NCBI GenBank assembly: GCA_011317545.1
Contig: WUJK01000014.1
Span: 620,001 to 684,000 of the forward strand
DNA from: Coniella vitis
Lineage: Eukaryota > Ascomycota > Sordariomycetes > Diaporthales > Schizoparmaceae
Direction of reading: 5' to 3'
Length of the DNA: 64,000 nucleotides
Shown: in pieces, positions 55,178-64,000 of the stretch
Layout of the letters: each line of letters opens with the position of its first letter
How positions within the stretch are numbered: position 1 is the first letter of the stretch
The notes under the pieces: model-generated
What the model was told of the DNA's origin: nothing
The model's input: only the letters and a program-made list of their open reading frames with translations
The model's database searches: none
Position numbers and translations under genes: made by a program

Positions 55178-56762
55178 AAGCACCTACTCGGAAGAAGATG
55201 GTGTCTCTATCGCTCTGCATTTTCATTTGTTATCAAGAATCTTTGCTCTGACTCGTCTTTCTCGTCCACTTTCGGGATATTGGCGTTATACCCCATTGAG
55301 CCTTGAAGGGTAATTTGATTTTTGCTTCCTTTTTCTCCTTCTCACTCTTGCCTTATTCTGTTTCAATCATGCAAGGCGTTCAGGCTCAGGGCAGGTTCAA
55401 AAAAGGAAAATTAGGATGGTTGGGTTGAGGAGGTTGTTCTTCGTTCCGAGATCACCCGTTCTGTATAGCAGGTAGTTCATTATATAGATGGGGAACTGAA
55501 GCGAGCGAGCAAGCGAGCATGAAAAGACATTGGAATTTCTTGTTGCTGAAGAAGCGTCGTCTGTCTTCCCCGGTTCGCAATCAATGACTTGTATTTTTCT
55601 CCACATTCAACCCTTTTTTTTTTTTTTGGTTGGCTTTGTTTTGTCACGAGCCAGTCCTTGAAGAGACATAGATATCACGTCTTCTTTGTTAATGGGATAG
55701 TCGGGGATAGATATATCCCTCTTCGATGTGTATCCGGGGAAATGAAAACACATAACATGCACACGAAAGGAAATGAGAAGAGAGAACACGAACGGTGGAG
55801 GATGTTTCTTGATAACTGATGAGGATTGCCGTCTCCGTTCTAGGTCTAACTCTTTGACTTTTTTCTATATGCTGTGTAAATACATAGTATATACATACAT
55901 GAGAATTAAAACTTGATTTGTTTTGTACCACGTGGGTTGATCTGCTTGCAAACTTAGCTATATGTTTCTGGGAGGCAGGAGGCCCGGCTGGGGTTGATTT
56001 GTGATAGATTGCGTTGCTGTGTGATTGACTGTGTGGTTATGTGGTAGGTAGCACGTTGGCATATTAAGCAGTGGCCATTTTTTGTATGCATGCTTTCGAT
56101 GACACTATAGGTATAATGCAGTATGTGTTCTAATTCTTGCGATCCGAGATTGTAAATTGTCAGCCGGGTCTTGGATAGGCACTCGGTAGGAGTTGTTCAA
56201 AGGGGGGGGGGGTGGTCAGGAATCTTCCTATGCCACATTTCATCATTTAAGCGATGAGTTAGTTATAACTTTTACAAGACAAAGTAACTAGACTGGACTG
56301 CGTGGATGCCTAGATATACTTTCGAGGTCTTTGTGTGCCGTAACGGTCAGTGATGGAAAAAACGATACAGGCACTGCGCTACGTCAGTCATATAGCAATA
56401 GAAATGTTCTAGCATCCAAAGGGATTGGTTTGTATGTGCACATTCTCCAGTTCTGTGTTAGACCTGGTATTAGCAGTTAATAAACTGCTTGGGAAATTTA
56501 CGTTATGCATGCCGGCCCATCCACCGGGCAACCTTTTGCCAGGCCCATACCATAAAAAACGCCTTCGTGATTCGTTGATTTATCCGTGAGTGGCCCATTC
56601 CAACCCTTGTGAATTTCCACTTCGAAACTCCATGCGCCTTATGCCAATATTGTTTGTCCCAACAAGCCCAAGGTATGTCTTTGGTAGCAAATCTCATGCG
56701 CGCAGAAAGAAGAAGGCCTCCATCTCCCCCCCCCCCATTCTCTTTCAGCCACTTCGCCATCT
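55178..56762. other. 1.6-kb intergenic region
   Basis: 3' flank of MDM34. It has a T run at 55612-55627, a G run at about 56202-56211 and TACATAGTA at 55881-55889. It is AT-rich with no supportable gene. Confidence 0.45.
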
Positions 56763-57248
56763 TCACCCACAGGTGTGGTAGTTGGTAGGGTATTGCTGCT
56801 TAATAGGCCTGCATTGTGCGGCCCGACGATCGTGAACGGTGCGCATGTGATCCAGATATCTCCTGCGGCTCTTGAATCCCTGCGCGTACCTCTTGCAATC
56901 TAACAGGTCGCAAGGCCACTGGCTTTGTGAGTCATTGTCGTTGTTGCTGGCCGACGGTGTGGGCGCAGGCGTGAATGCCGTCTGCAACGTGACTGCATTA
57001 GTGTGCTGTGCCGCCGGGGCATTCTGATTGCTGGCGATTGGATCCATACTGCGGTCGGCAAAGTTATGATCGGATATGTCCTCGACTTCGTTCTGTGAGG
57101 TTTCGTCCTCCTCTTCTTCGTAATCAGACATGCCTTCTGCCAGTCGTCGATAGTTGACCCGTACCCCAGACCTGCGCTTGGTTCTTGTGTTGGATTTATT
57201 GCTGCTCCTGTTGACATTCCCACCCCGGCCCGAGATGCGCTCTTGCAA
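56763..57248 (-). CDS. small hypothetical protein with one C2H2-like finger; start unresolved
   Basis: Open frame on the minus strand ending at 56763. The C-terminal part contains CDLLDCKRYAQGFKSRRRYL followed by DHMRTVH, a C-x4-C...H-x4-H arrangement like a single degenerate C2H2 finger. Before it lies an acidic patch (YEEEEDE) and a Gln/Asn/Pro-rich linker. The first ATG in frame is at 57131; the upstream basic stretch to 57248 may also be coding from an unfound 5' exon. Only 40 bp separate the frame from the stop of YAF9 on the same strand, so a normal promoter would lie inside YAF9. It could be a real small gene or a shadow. Confidence 0.35.
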   Translation of the reverse strand: MQERISGRGGNVNRSSNKSNTRTKRRSGVRVNYRRLAEGMSDYEEEEDETSQNEVEDISDHNFADRSMDPIASNQNAPAAQHTNAVTLQTAFTPAPTPSASNNDNDSQSQWPCDLLDCKRYAQGFKSRRRYLDHMRTVHDRRAAQCRPIKQQYPTNYHTCG

Positions 57249-57287
57249 TATCGAGCCTCTAGGGAGTCTGCTACTATGCAGCGCATT

Positions 57288-58205
57288 CTATGCCGCCACC
57301 ATGGTCACGTCCTCCTTGCTCTCCTCCTTGAGCTTCATCAGCCGCGCCGTCATTTCATCAATGGCTTTTTCGTCGCGCTCTCGCATCTGGCGCACCTCGT
57401 CCATGGCGCGACGAATCATGTCCATTTCGACCTTTTCCGCCTCGGCGCTGAACGGCTGTCCGGGGCTTGACCGTAGGGGGATCATGGCGCTGCGTTCTAG
57501 TACGCCGCCCTCGCTGCGTTTTGGTTGCAGGTTGGCATTATCCTTGCCGACATTGCCCTTGCCCTTTCCGCTGGCGCCCTTTTTCGATCCACCGCTTCCT
57601 CCTCCTATTGTGGTTGGGGCAGTGTAATTCGGATCGCTGGGTGCGACGGCGCCGCTCGTGAGGATATCGAAAAAGTGTTCGTAGGGTTCGTTAAAGAGCT
57701 GCTCTTCGTAGACCCAGCTGACGACCTCGCCGTTGGCGATCATGGCGGCGCGTTCTGTATCGTTGCCGTAGGCGTGCAGGCGCAGGTGGTGGTAGACCGT
57801 CTGCGGCTTCTCGGCCGACTCGGGGACATAGTAGAGCTTGATGGCGATTTCAAACTCGCCCCAGCCTGTTTCCTCGACGACAAAGGGCTTTCCAGGCACG
57901 CCGTCAATCATGCGGACGTGGTTGGGGATGGACTCGTGCAGCTTGAACTGGACGCGCTTCAGCCAGTATGTCAGGTCGGTATCGTCGATGCCCTTGACAA
58001 AGACGGTCCACGAGTGGGTATGGTCGTTGGGGACGTGGGCGGGCTTGGGGTTCTTGTCGGGGTCGAAGGGGCGGGCGGTGGTGCCGTAGACGAAAGGACG
58101 GGCAATCTGGCGGCCCTTGACGCGTTTTCCTTGGGCCGTCGAGGGAGCCATGATGGCGGCTGCTTGGGCGGTGGAAAGGGATTTGCGAGGTGCGTGACGG
58201 GACAT
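57288..58205 (-). CDS. YAF9: YEATS-domain protein YAF9 (SWR1/NuA4 subunit)
   Basis: Subunit shared by the SWR1 H2A.Z-exchange and NuA4 acetyltransferase complexes; the YEATS domain reads acylated histone H3. A single exon, 305 aa from ATG 58205; an internal ATG at codon 19 (MAPSTAQGKRVKGRQ) is the start seen in many relatives and is an alternative. The YEATS domain spans about residues 28-165: RPFVYGTTARPF, HTHSWTVFVKGIDD, YWLKRVQFKLHESIPNHVR, PPF-type loop as GKPFVVEETGWGEFEI and KPQTVYHHLRLH. A Gly/Ser/Lys linker follows. A C-terminal coiled coil (MDMIRRAMDEVRQMRERDEK) is the usual complex-binding helix. Confidence 0.95.
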   Translation of the reverse strand: MSRHAPRKSLSTAQAAAIMAPSTAQGKRVKGRQIARPFVYGTTARPFDPDKNPKPAHVPNDHTHSWTVFVKGIDDTDLTYWLKRVQFKLHESIPNHVRMIDGVPGKPFVVEETGWGEFEIAIKLYYVPESAEKPQTVYHHLRLHAYGNDTERAAMIANGEVVSWVYEEQLFNEPYEHFFDILTSGAVAPSDPNYTAPTTIGGGSGGSKKGASGKGKGNVGKDNANLQPKRSEGGVLERSAMIPLRSSPGQPFSAEAEKVEMDMIRRAMDEVRQMRERDEKAIDEMTARLMKLKEESKEDVTMVAA

Positions 58206-59234
58206 TGGGGGAAAAAGGACCGAGGGGGGGGGCGGCCGGGTTGCTTTTTAAAGTGGTTTTTTACTAAGTGAGCCTGAGCCTGAGCCTGAGCCTGAGCCGT
58301 TGGAGGGGCGGGAATGGTCAGCGCGCGCCCGCCTCTGTTAGACAAGGACCAACCGGGACAAGTGACTGGGATGCGGGGGTTGCAGAGCTCGAGTAAATAG
58401 GAACGCGAAGTCGGAAAAGAACAGCAAACACGGCGATATCAAAACATCAAGCGTTATTTATGGAGTAGAAAAAGATGCAGGCACATGTTTTAACGTTTGC
58501 AAAGAGATGCGTTGTTTGCAAACGCTGGGACCAGCCAGCTCACCTGGGACCCCACTGCGAAGCCCAGTACGCGCAGCACATGTACCTTAGTACCGGCCTA
58601 GCAGGCCTGAGACGGGGGTCCCTGCAGCACATCCCTGTCCAGCGGCAGAGCAGCAGCCAGCAGCAGCCAGCAAATGCATCGTGCCTTCCGATTCCCACAA
58701 GCTAAGCTACAGTACATCCATGATCTCATCATCGCCAGCCTTGCGTTTCCATTACAGCACGACACCTTGGCTTTTGCGATCCGATTTTGCTACATATTTT
58801 GGTTCCTTGCCCACGCTCCATTCGACGAGCTGTGCGAATCTTGAGTTCCGTCGAAAAAGATCGCTGAGAGAGCTGCACTGTGTGTTGGTTGAGAAGACGA
58901 ACACAAGTAGCTCGACTGGCATAATTTTACTAACAAGTCCTCCGCCGGCTTATCCTCGCTCGCCCTTACGCTTAAGCATCACGCTGCTCACACCGTGCTT
59001 CTTATACTCGCAAAATATTACAAAACGCCAGCTACTGAGGGTACCGAATTTCCAAAATACTATTTTACTGTACTCAGGATCCCACTCTCGTCTCGAAATT
59101 AAATAAAAGATCCAAAACCAACGAGTGGCGTGATCCTTCCAAACATCTCCCTCAGCGCAAAAGCTCAGGATATCCTTGGCCAGCACAACGCACACCGAGC
59201 TTTCACCAAGTTCTTGCCCACGCACAGCTTCAAA
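58206..59234. promoter_or_regulatory. divergent promoter region, YAF9 / COQ11
   Basis: About 1 kb. A GAGCCT hexanucleotide is repeated about five times at 58270-58298, close to the YAF9 start. Two AGCAGCC-type copies lie near 58650-58670. No gene is supported. Confidence 0.5.
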
Positions 59235-60204
59235 ATGGCTTCCAAAACAGCCGTAAAGAAGATCATCGTCTGCGGCGGCAACGGCTTCCTTGGATCCAGA
59301 ATATGCAAGTACGCCGTCGCCAGAGGCTGGGACGTCACCTCGATAAGGTACATTGCAGAAATCACACCCGTCCTGTCAATACACACACATGTTAACACAC
59401 CCTCACAGTCGATCCGGTGAACCCAAATGGTCCGCCGTCACCTCCTCTCCCAACCCACCCTCATGGGCCCACAAAGTATCGTGGGAGCGCGCAGACATCT
59501 TCCAGCCCGCCACCTACGCCCCGTTGCTCTCGGGCGCAGACTACGTCGTCCACTCGATGGGCATCCTCCTCGAAGCAGACTACAAGCGCGTCGTTTCGGG
59601 CCAAGAGTCGCCCATCTCCGGTCTTCGCAAAGCCTTTGCCCAGCCTCCTTCATCCAGCACCCCAAACCCCTTGGAGCGCAACGATAACAGCAACACGCCT
59701 TCTTATTCTGCTTCTTCTTCAAACAATAACAACAACAAATCAACTCAGCTCACCTACGAATCAATGAACCGCGACTCAGCCCTTCTCCTCGCCCGCGCCG
59801 CCTCTGAAAACTCCGCCTCTGCCTTCCTCTACGTCTCCGCAGCAGGCGGCGCCCCCGTTCTCCCCGCGCGGTACATCACCACCAAACGCGAAGCCGAGTC
59901 GCTCATTGCCAGCGAATTCCCGCGCATGCGCAGCATCTTTGTCCGCGCCCCCTTCATGTACGATGCCAGCCGCGCCTTCACCGTGCCCTTGGCGGCCATG
60001 ACGGGTGTTGGGGCGCTGTTTAACGGGGTCACGAGGGGTGTTCTCGGCGGGTTCTTGGGTGCTGCGGGCACGAAGCCGCTCAAGGTGGATGTGGTTGCGC
60101 GGGCGGCGGTTGAGGCGCTTGATGAGGAAGGCACGAGGGGGCCGGTAGAGGTGGCGGAGTTGGAGGATCTGGCCGAGAAGGCCTGGAGGAAGGGCATGTT
60201 GTAA
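59235..60204 (+). CDS. COQ11: mitochondrial NAD(P)-binding protein COQ11-like
   Basis: Short-chain/epimerase-type Rossmann protein related to yeast Coq11 (YLR290C), linked to the coenzyme Q biosynthetic complex in the mitochondrial inner membrane. Exons 59235-59347 and 59409-60204 (GTACAT donor, CACAG acceptor, phase 2), about 302 aa. The dinucleotide-binding loop is IIVCGGNGFLGSRICKYAVARG, given here in its key part GGNGFLG. SRSGEP follows across the splice, then WERADIFQPATYAPLL and VVHSMGILLE. The AAGGAPVLPARYITTKREAE segment carries a YxxxK-like pair (Y in RYITTK, K at +4), and RSIFVRAPFMYD follows. An Asn/Ser insert at about residues 130-150 is encoded by an AAC repeat. A COQ function is inferred from the family. 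Confidence 0.88.
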
Positions 60205-60894
60205 GGATACGTGGAGTCTTTGTCTTTTTCTGATCCGTCCTCTGTGATGTTTTCTTGAATCGGGGGCCGCGGGGGGGGGGAGGAGACCGGGTGGTGTCTT
60301 GGTTAAAAGGGACGCATAGATTGAAGTGGGCCATTGGGGTCAAGTCGTGTGTATGAGTATGAAGCGTGGGAAAAGTAACGATAGAAAGACTGACTTCCTC
60401 GTTTATCAAAGACTATGTCTAGTTCGTCACGACAAAATGTATGCAAAAGGTGTGTGGAGGTATACGGATCACACAAGTAGGCGCCAAATATTCAGCATCC
60501 CGTCGCAGCAGCGGTCTGGAGATGTGGGCCTTGCAATATTTTGTATTGTTCCCCATCCATGACATACTTCATAGAGTATATAGCCAAGCCAGATGCTCTA
60601 TACTCACTCACTCACTCACTCACTCACACCCTTCACTGTTCAGTGACAACAACCCCATGATATATTCCAGGTTGCAGTTTAATTCAATTAATGCAACACC
60701 TGACTGAAATCTATTAATATCAACCCGGAACGCCGTGCCCATGCAGATATGCTCCGTACTCTCTTGTGAATCATCCAAACCGTGCCAAACTCATAAAACG
60801 CCCAAGACGACACTAATGCTCCCTTTGACAAGAAAGAAGCCATTCCTTCACCCCCAAAAAAGCAACCAACATTCATGCCAGACCATCAAAGACT
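60205..60894. other. convergent intergenic spacer
   Basis: About 690 bp between COQ11 and the transporter. It contains an ACTC tetranucleotide repeat at about 60602-60626. No gene seen. Confidence 0.45.
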
Positions 60895-62455
60895 CTACAA
60901 GCCCGCCACTGAGAAACTCAGGAAACTGCCCAGCATTAATCCAACCACAAGACACAACGCCATAAACCCACCCGCCGCCTCTCTCTTGCCTTCCTCCCCA
61001 GCTTCGTCCTCCACGCTCTCAGCCGCAGCCATCATGGCATTCGAAGCCAACCACCCGTTGCTGATTCCAAACGGCAACTGCACAATGAACAAGTAGAAGA
61101 AATCACTCGACACCACTGCGCCTTCACCGTGTAAGTTGCAGAGTAGATACAGCGGTAGGGCGGCGAACCGCACGAGACCTATGATGAAAAGCAAAAGCGG
61201 TCGGCGGCGCAGACGAGCGTTAAGGCGGCCCGCGGTGGACACCCGGCCAATGAGATCGCCCGTGTTCCAGCATAGAAAGGCGAGGGGGATAAAGACGGCT
61301 GGGTCAAAGAGGCGGTTGTGGCTGTCTGGTGTGGGGGGCGGGTGGACCGAAAGAATCTTTGTGGTGAAGACGGGGAAGAAGGCAATGGTTGCGATGAAGC
61401 AGAGGGCTACAGCAAGGGCCAGCCAGTGGAGTTCGCGAAAGAGAGTGGTGAGCGGCACGCTTTTGCGGGTGTCTTGTGGGGAGAAGGTGTCTGCATCCTC
61501 GGTATCACCGGGGGCGGCGGCAGGTGTGAGTCGGTATGAGTGACGTCTGGCCATGGGGATAAATAGCACAAACGTAACGACAGACATGATGACTGCCGTC
61601 AGGAAGTAGAGGAATGCTGCGTTACCAAGAGGGTCCTCCTCGACAGAGCCATCAGGCCCGTGATTCTCTGCCGGTGACCTTGGCGGAGGCGCAACTAGCA
61701 CCGATATCATTTGCGCCAGCGCAGGCAAGACACCCGCGAGGCCCTGGCCAGTCATGATAGCCTGGGTATACTCTGCGCGACCAAAGCTTGCCGCGAACGC
61801 GAAAGCGCCATTCTGGAACAAGCTTGAAGCCGTGGCTGCAAGAAAGACATCGAGGAGGAGGAAGGCCAGGTAGGCTTCAGGCGAAATGTCATGGAACGCG
61901 GTGGTGGAGAAAGCGAGGAGGGAGAAGGCAAGGGTGTTGACGAGGAGGGCGAGCTGGATGCGATTGACGTAGTTTGCGCCGCGCTGGAGCTGGGTGAGAA
62001 GGAGTGTCAGAGCCAGGTTGACAATGGTGGAAACAGTCAGGATCGCGGATTGGAAGTTGTCGGCGATGGAGGGCCGCGAGGAGAAGCGCGAGGCAAAGTA
62101 GGGAGCGGCTGCGAGGAACATGTTCCTGTGGTTGTCCGAGAGCCCAGAGTCAGTATCCTCTTCGGTTGAACGGGCACTTTTGCACAGAGAAAGGACACTG
62201 GGAGAAAGACTTGGCTTACCAGGCCCAGAGCATAGCAACACCGAGCAGGGCAAAGATGGTGTACTCGAACCACGAAAAGGGTGTCTCGACGGTCTTGTTG
62301 AGCACGTCTGCATCGCTATCGCCGTCGTAGGCTAGATCGCCTGCCTCAATAGCGTCATTGCGCGAAGCGTGCAACGGCTCATACTCGGCTGGGTTTGGCG
62401 GGTGCGAGTCGCGAGGGCCAGAGTCGCCGGTGAGGATGCTTCGTAACCTATCCAT
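60895..62455 (-). CDS. equilibrative nucleoside transporter (SLC29 family, FUN26-like)
   Basis: Facilitative nucleoside/nucleobase carrier; fungal members such as yeast Fun26 sit in the vacuolar membrane. Exons (minus) 62455-62220 and 62125-60895 (GTAAGC donor, CACAG acceptor, phase 2), about 488 aa. The cytosolic N-terminus of about 60 residues is acidic and precedes TM1 (FEYTIFALLGVAMLWAWNMFLAA, the ENT signature W-x-x-N-x-F). About 11 hydrophobic helices follow. TM4-5 includes SSLFQNGAFAFAASFGRAEY, close to the ENT signature with FGxxY/P, then YTQAIMTGQGLAGVLPALAQ. A central loop lies between TM6 and TM7. The C-terminal half has FLCWNTGDLIGR, FRAL-like FAALPLYLLCN and FGISNGWLASNAMM, all family hallmarks. 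The ATG at 62455 is the first in frame. Confidence 0.93.
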
Positions 62456-63738
62456 GGCGGACAATGTGTAGGTAAAGCAAGTGGAAAACGAGGAGAGGAT
62501 GCGTTGCCGACAGGCTGGGGAAGGAGTGAAATCACAGCGAGCAAGTAGCTGGAGTCGCCTTGGTGAGGATGGGCCCGGTGTGTTAGTGTAGCGTGTAGCG
62601 TGTAGCGTCTCTAGCGTCCCCTAACGCAGCGCCCCGTGCCGGGAGTTACAGCAGCTGTCTTGCTGTGCGCAGTGTGGTGCAATACGGTGCACTTCGGGTT
62701 GCCGTCTTGTCATGCGTGGGTAGCAGGTGAGGTTATCATACATAGTATGTCCCACCAGCCACACATGGCAGATGTCTATCTAGAACTCACATGCACGAAT
62801 GCGGTACAACTGATTTGCAAGCAATATACATGTCATTCCAGGGCCCAGTGGCAGTGACCCCTCAGTCGTGCCCCTGTAGATATTCTGACACAGCAGGGCA
62901 AGGTACCCGCAACAGCGAATGGACCAGCAGGGCCATTGAAACCCCGCCCCCCCGCCAGACCGCGGCCCGCTCCAACCATCATCATCTCCAAACCACTTCA
63001 GCCTCACCAAAGAACGAAGATTGTCCAACGTACATTCAACACACAAGAAGCCACTCAAAAATAATACTATATCTTGTCACATACATCGGAAAGCAAACTT
63101 GAAACTCTGATTCTCCTTTCTCCCGCTATAATGATCTGAATTTGCTTTAGAACACCCTTTTGCCCTCCTGAGCCTTCACCAAGTGTTCCTGACCCACTCC
63201 TCGAAACCGGCCAGTTATGCGGCCAACTTCCCATACCACTTGGCCAGAGTAGATTACCTACTTTTTACTCAGTATAACCACGTGATGGCCGCTTGCTGCA
63301 ATGCACGTGTGTTTTGCATGCTTCATTTCGTTTGCTCGCTCTTGCTGCTCGGTCTTTTCGCGGTGGGTAAGTCTGTTAGGTAGCCTGCCTTGACTGGCAG
63401 GTGTGTTATATCCGTCTGTGTTCTCCATACAACCTCGGTTACCTACTCGAGCCGTCACATAGCGAACAAGAAAAAACAAGCCCTTGTATTCAAGGGCCAT
63501 CTGCCTATAAGAAGAGACCACTGCATAGTACTATGTACTCATGTCCCGTTCATACACCGTTCTGTCCCTTTAATTTCCATGCGCATCATAAACATAGCAT
63601 TCATCCAAGAACAAACAAGTAAAACAAAACAAAAACAGACCACAACGCTATGCCACGCCATGCTCATGCACCAGAGAAACGCTCACACCGTAATTCAATC
63701 CGCCATTCCACCGCCCAACAATCAGATTGGAACAGTAT
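62456..63738. other. 1.3-kb intergenic region
   Basis: Promoter of the transporter gene and 3' flank of the gene running off the window end. GTGTAGC is repeated three times at 62586-62606. TACATAGTA or its complement lies at 62739-62747 and 63529-63537. No gene is supported. Confidence 0.45.
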
Positions 63739-64000
63739 TCAAACAAGCGACGACTTGCCCTTCTCCCTCGGCGACCGCAGACAATACCCATCATCCACAC
63801 CCCTCCGACCCGACCTCAGCCCAATAATACTACTTTCCTCTTCCATATATGAGCTTCCCTCTCCGCCCGCAAGCAGTTGATGCTCCGTGATCCAGCCGGC
63901 CTCAGCCGCAAACTCGACAATATCTTCCGCACTAGCAAACGACACCACTTCCAGTGGCGATTCCGGGTTAAGATGTGCCCAAAATTCACGCGTCTCCTTT
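63739..64000 (-). CDS. C-terminal end of an unidentified gene, continues past the window
   Basis: An open minus-strand frame enters at 64000 without a start and ends at 63739. It encodes about 86 residues beginning KETREFWAHLNPESPLEVVSF. It continues with SAEDIVEFAAEAGWITEHQLL, which looks like a folded helical end, then an acidic and Gly/Arg-rich tail. The sensible sequence right up to the window edge supports a real gene; the family cannot be told from this part. Confidence 0.55.
   Translation of the reverse strand, partial: KETREFWAHLNPESPLEVVSFASAEDIVEFAAEAGWITEHQLLAGGEGSSYMEEESSIIGLRSGRRGVDDGYCLRSPREKGKSSLV

Overview
The window is nuclear DNA of a filamentous ascomycete, most likely a sordariomycete and probably a hypocrealean. 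The evidence is the gene set (fungal rhodopsin-domain receptor, ERMES subunit MDM34, SYF2, YAF9, a HOS4-like SET3 subunit, MSS51, a NACHT NLR), short introns of about 50-200 bp with GTRNGY donors and YAG acceptors, and protein-coding genes on both strands with compact spacing. I see no tRNA, rRNA, CRISPR array, transposase or reverse transcriptase. Exon boundaries below were worked out by hand from splice signals, reading phase and remembered family sequence, without transcript data.

Layout. 1-13.4 kb: 3' part of ATP synthase delta (ATP16), a zinc-binding hypothetical protein, a rhodopsin-domain (PTH11-like) membrane protein with a microsatellite-encoded tail, an intracellular zinc-finger/LysM protein, and splicing factor RSE1 (SF3B3). 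13.8-22 kb: MSS51, then a divergent pair: a protein with an NLR-type helical N-terminus and two ubiquitin-like domains (minus strand) and a NACHT NLR (plus strand). 22.5-31.2 kb: bifunctional thiamine enzyme THI6, an isochorismatase-family hydrolase, a conserved protein that seems to hold a degenerate retropepsin-like domain, and an IAH1-like GDSL esterase. 33.6-43.3 kb: polyprenol reductase convergent with ALKBH6, then a large HOS4-like ankyrin protein. 44.7-64 kb: a mitochondrial-looking protein of unknown function, SYF2, IPK1, MDM34, a small C2H2-like ORF, YAF9, COQ11, an equilibrative nucleoside transporter, and the C-terminus of an unidentified gene.

Most genes are housekeeping: mitochondrial energy and biogenesis (ATP16, MSS51, COQ11, MDM34), splicing (RSE1, SYF2), chromatin (HOS4-like, YAF9), dolichol and inositol phosphate metabolism (DFG10-type reductase, IPK1) and thiamine synthesis. 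They are not co-functional as a cluster. The main accessory island is about 15.8-22.0 kb, where the ubiquitin-like-domain gene and the NLR gene stand head to head. This is the best candidate for an undescribed system (innate immunity or allorecognition). The NLR gene has two irregularities: no ATG at the expected start and an in-frame TGA before about 270 further codons.

A 9-bp motif, TACATAGTA, occurs at least 14 times, on either strand and only between genes, which is far above chance.
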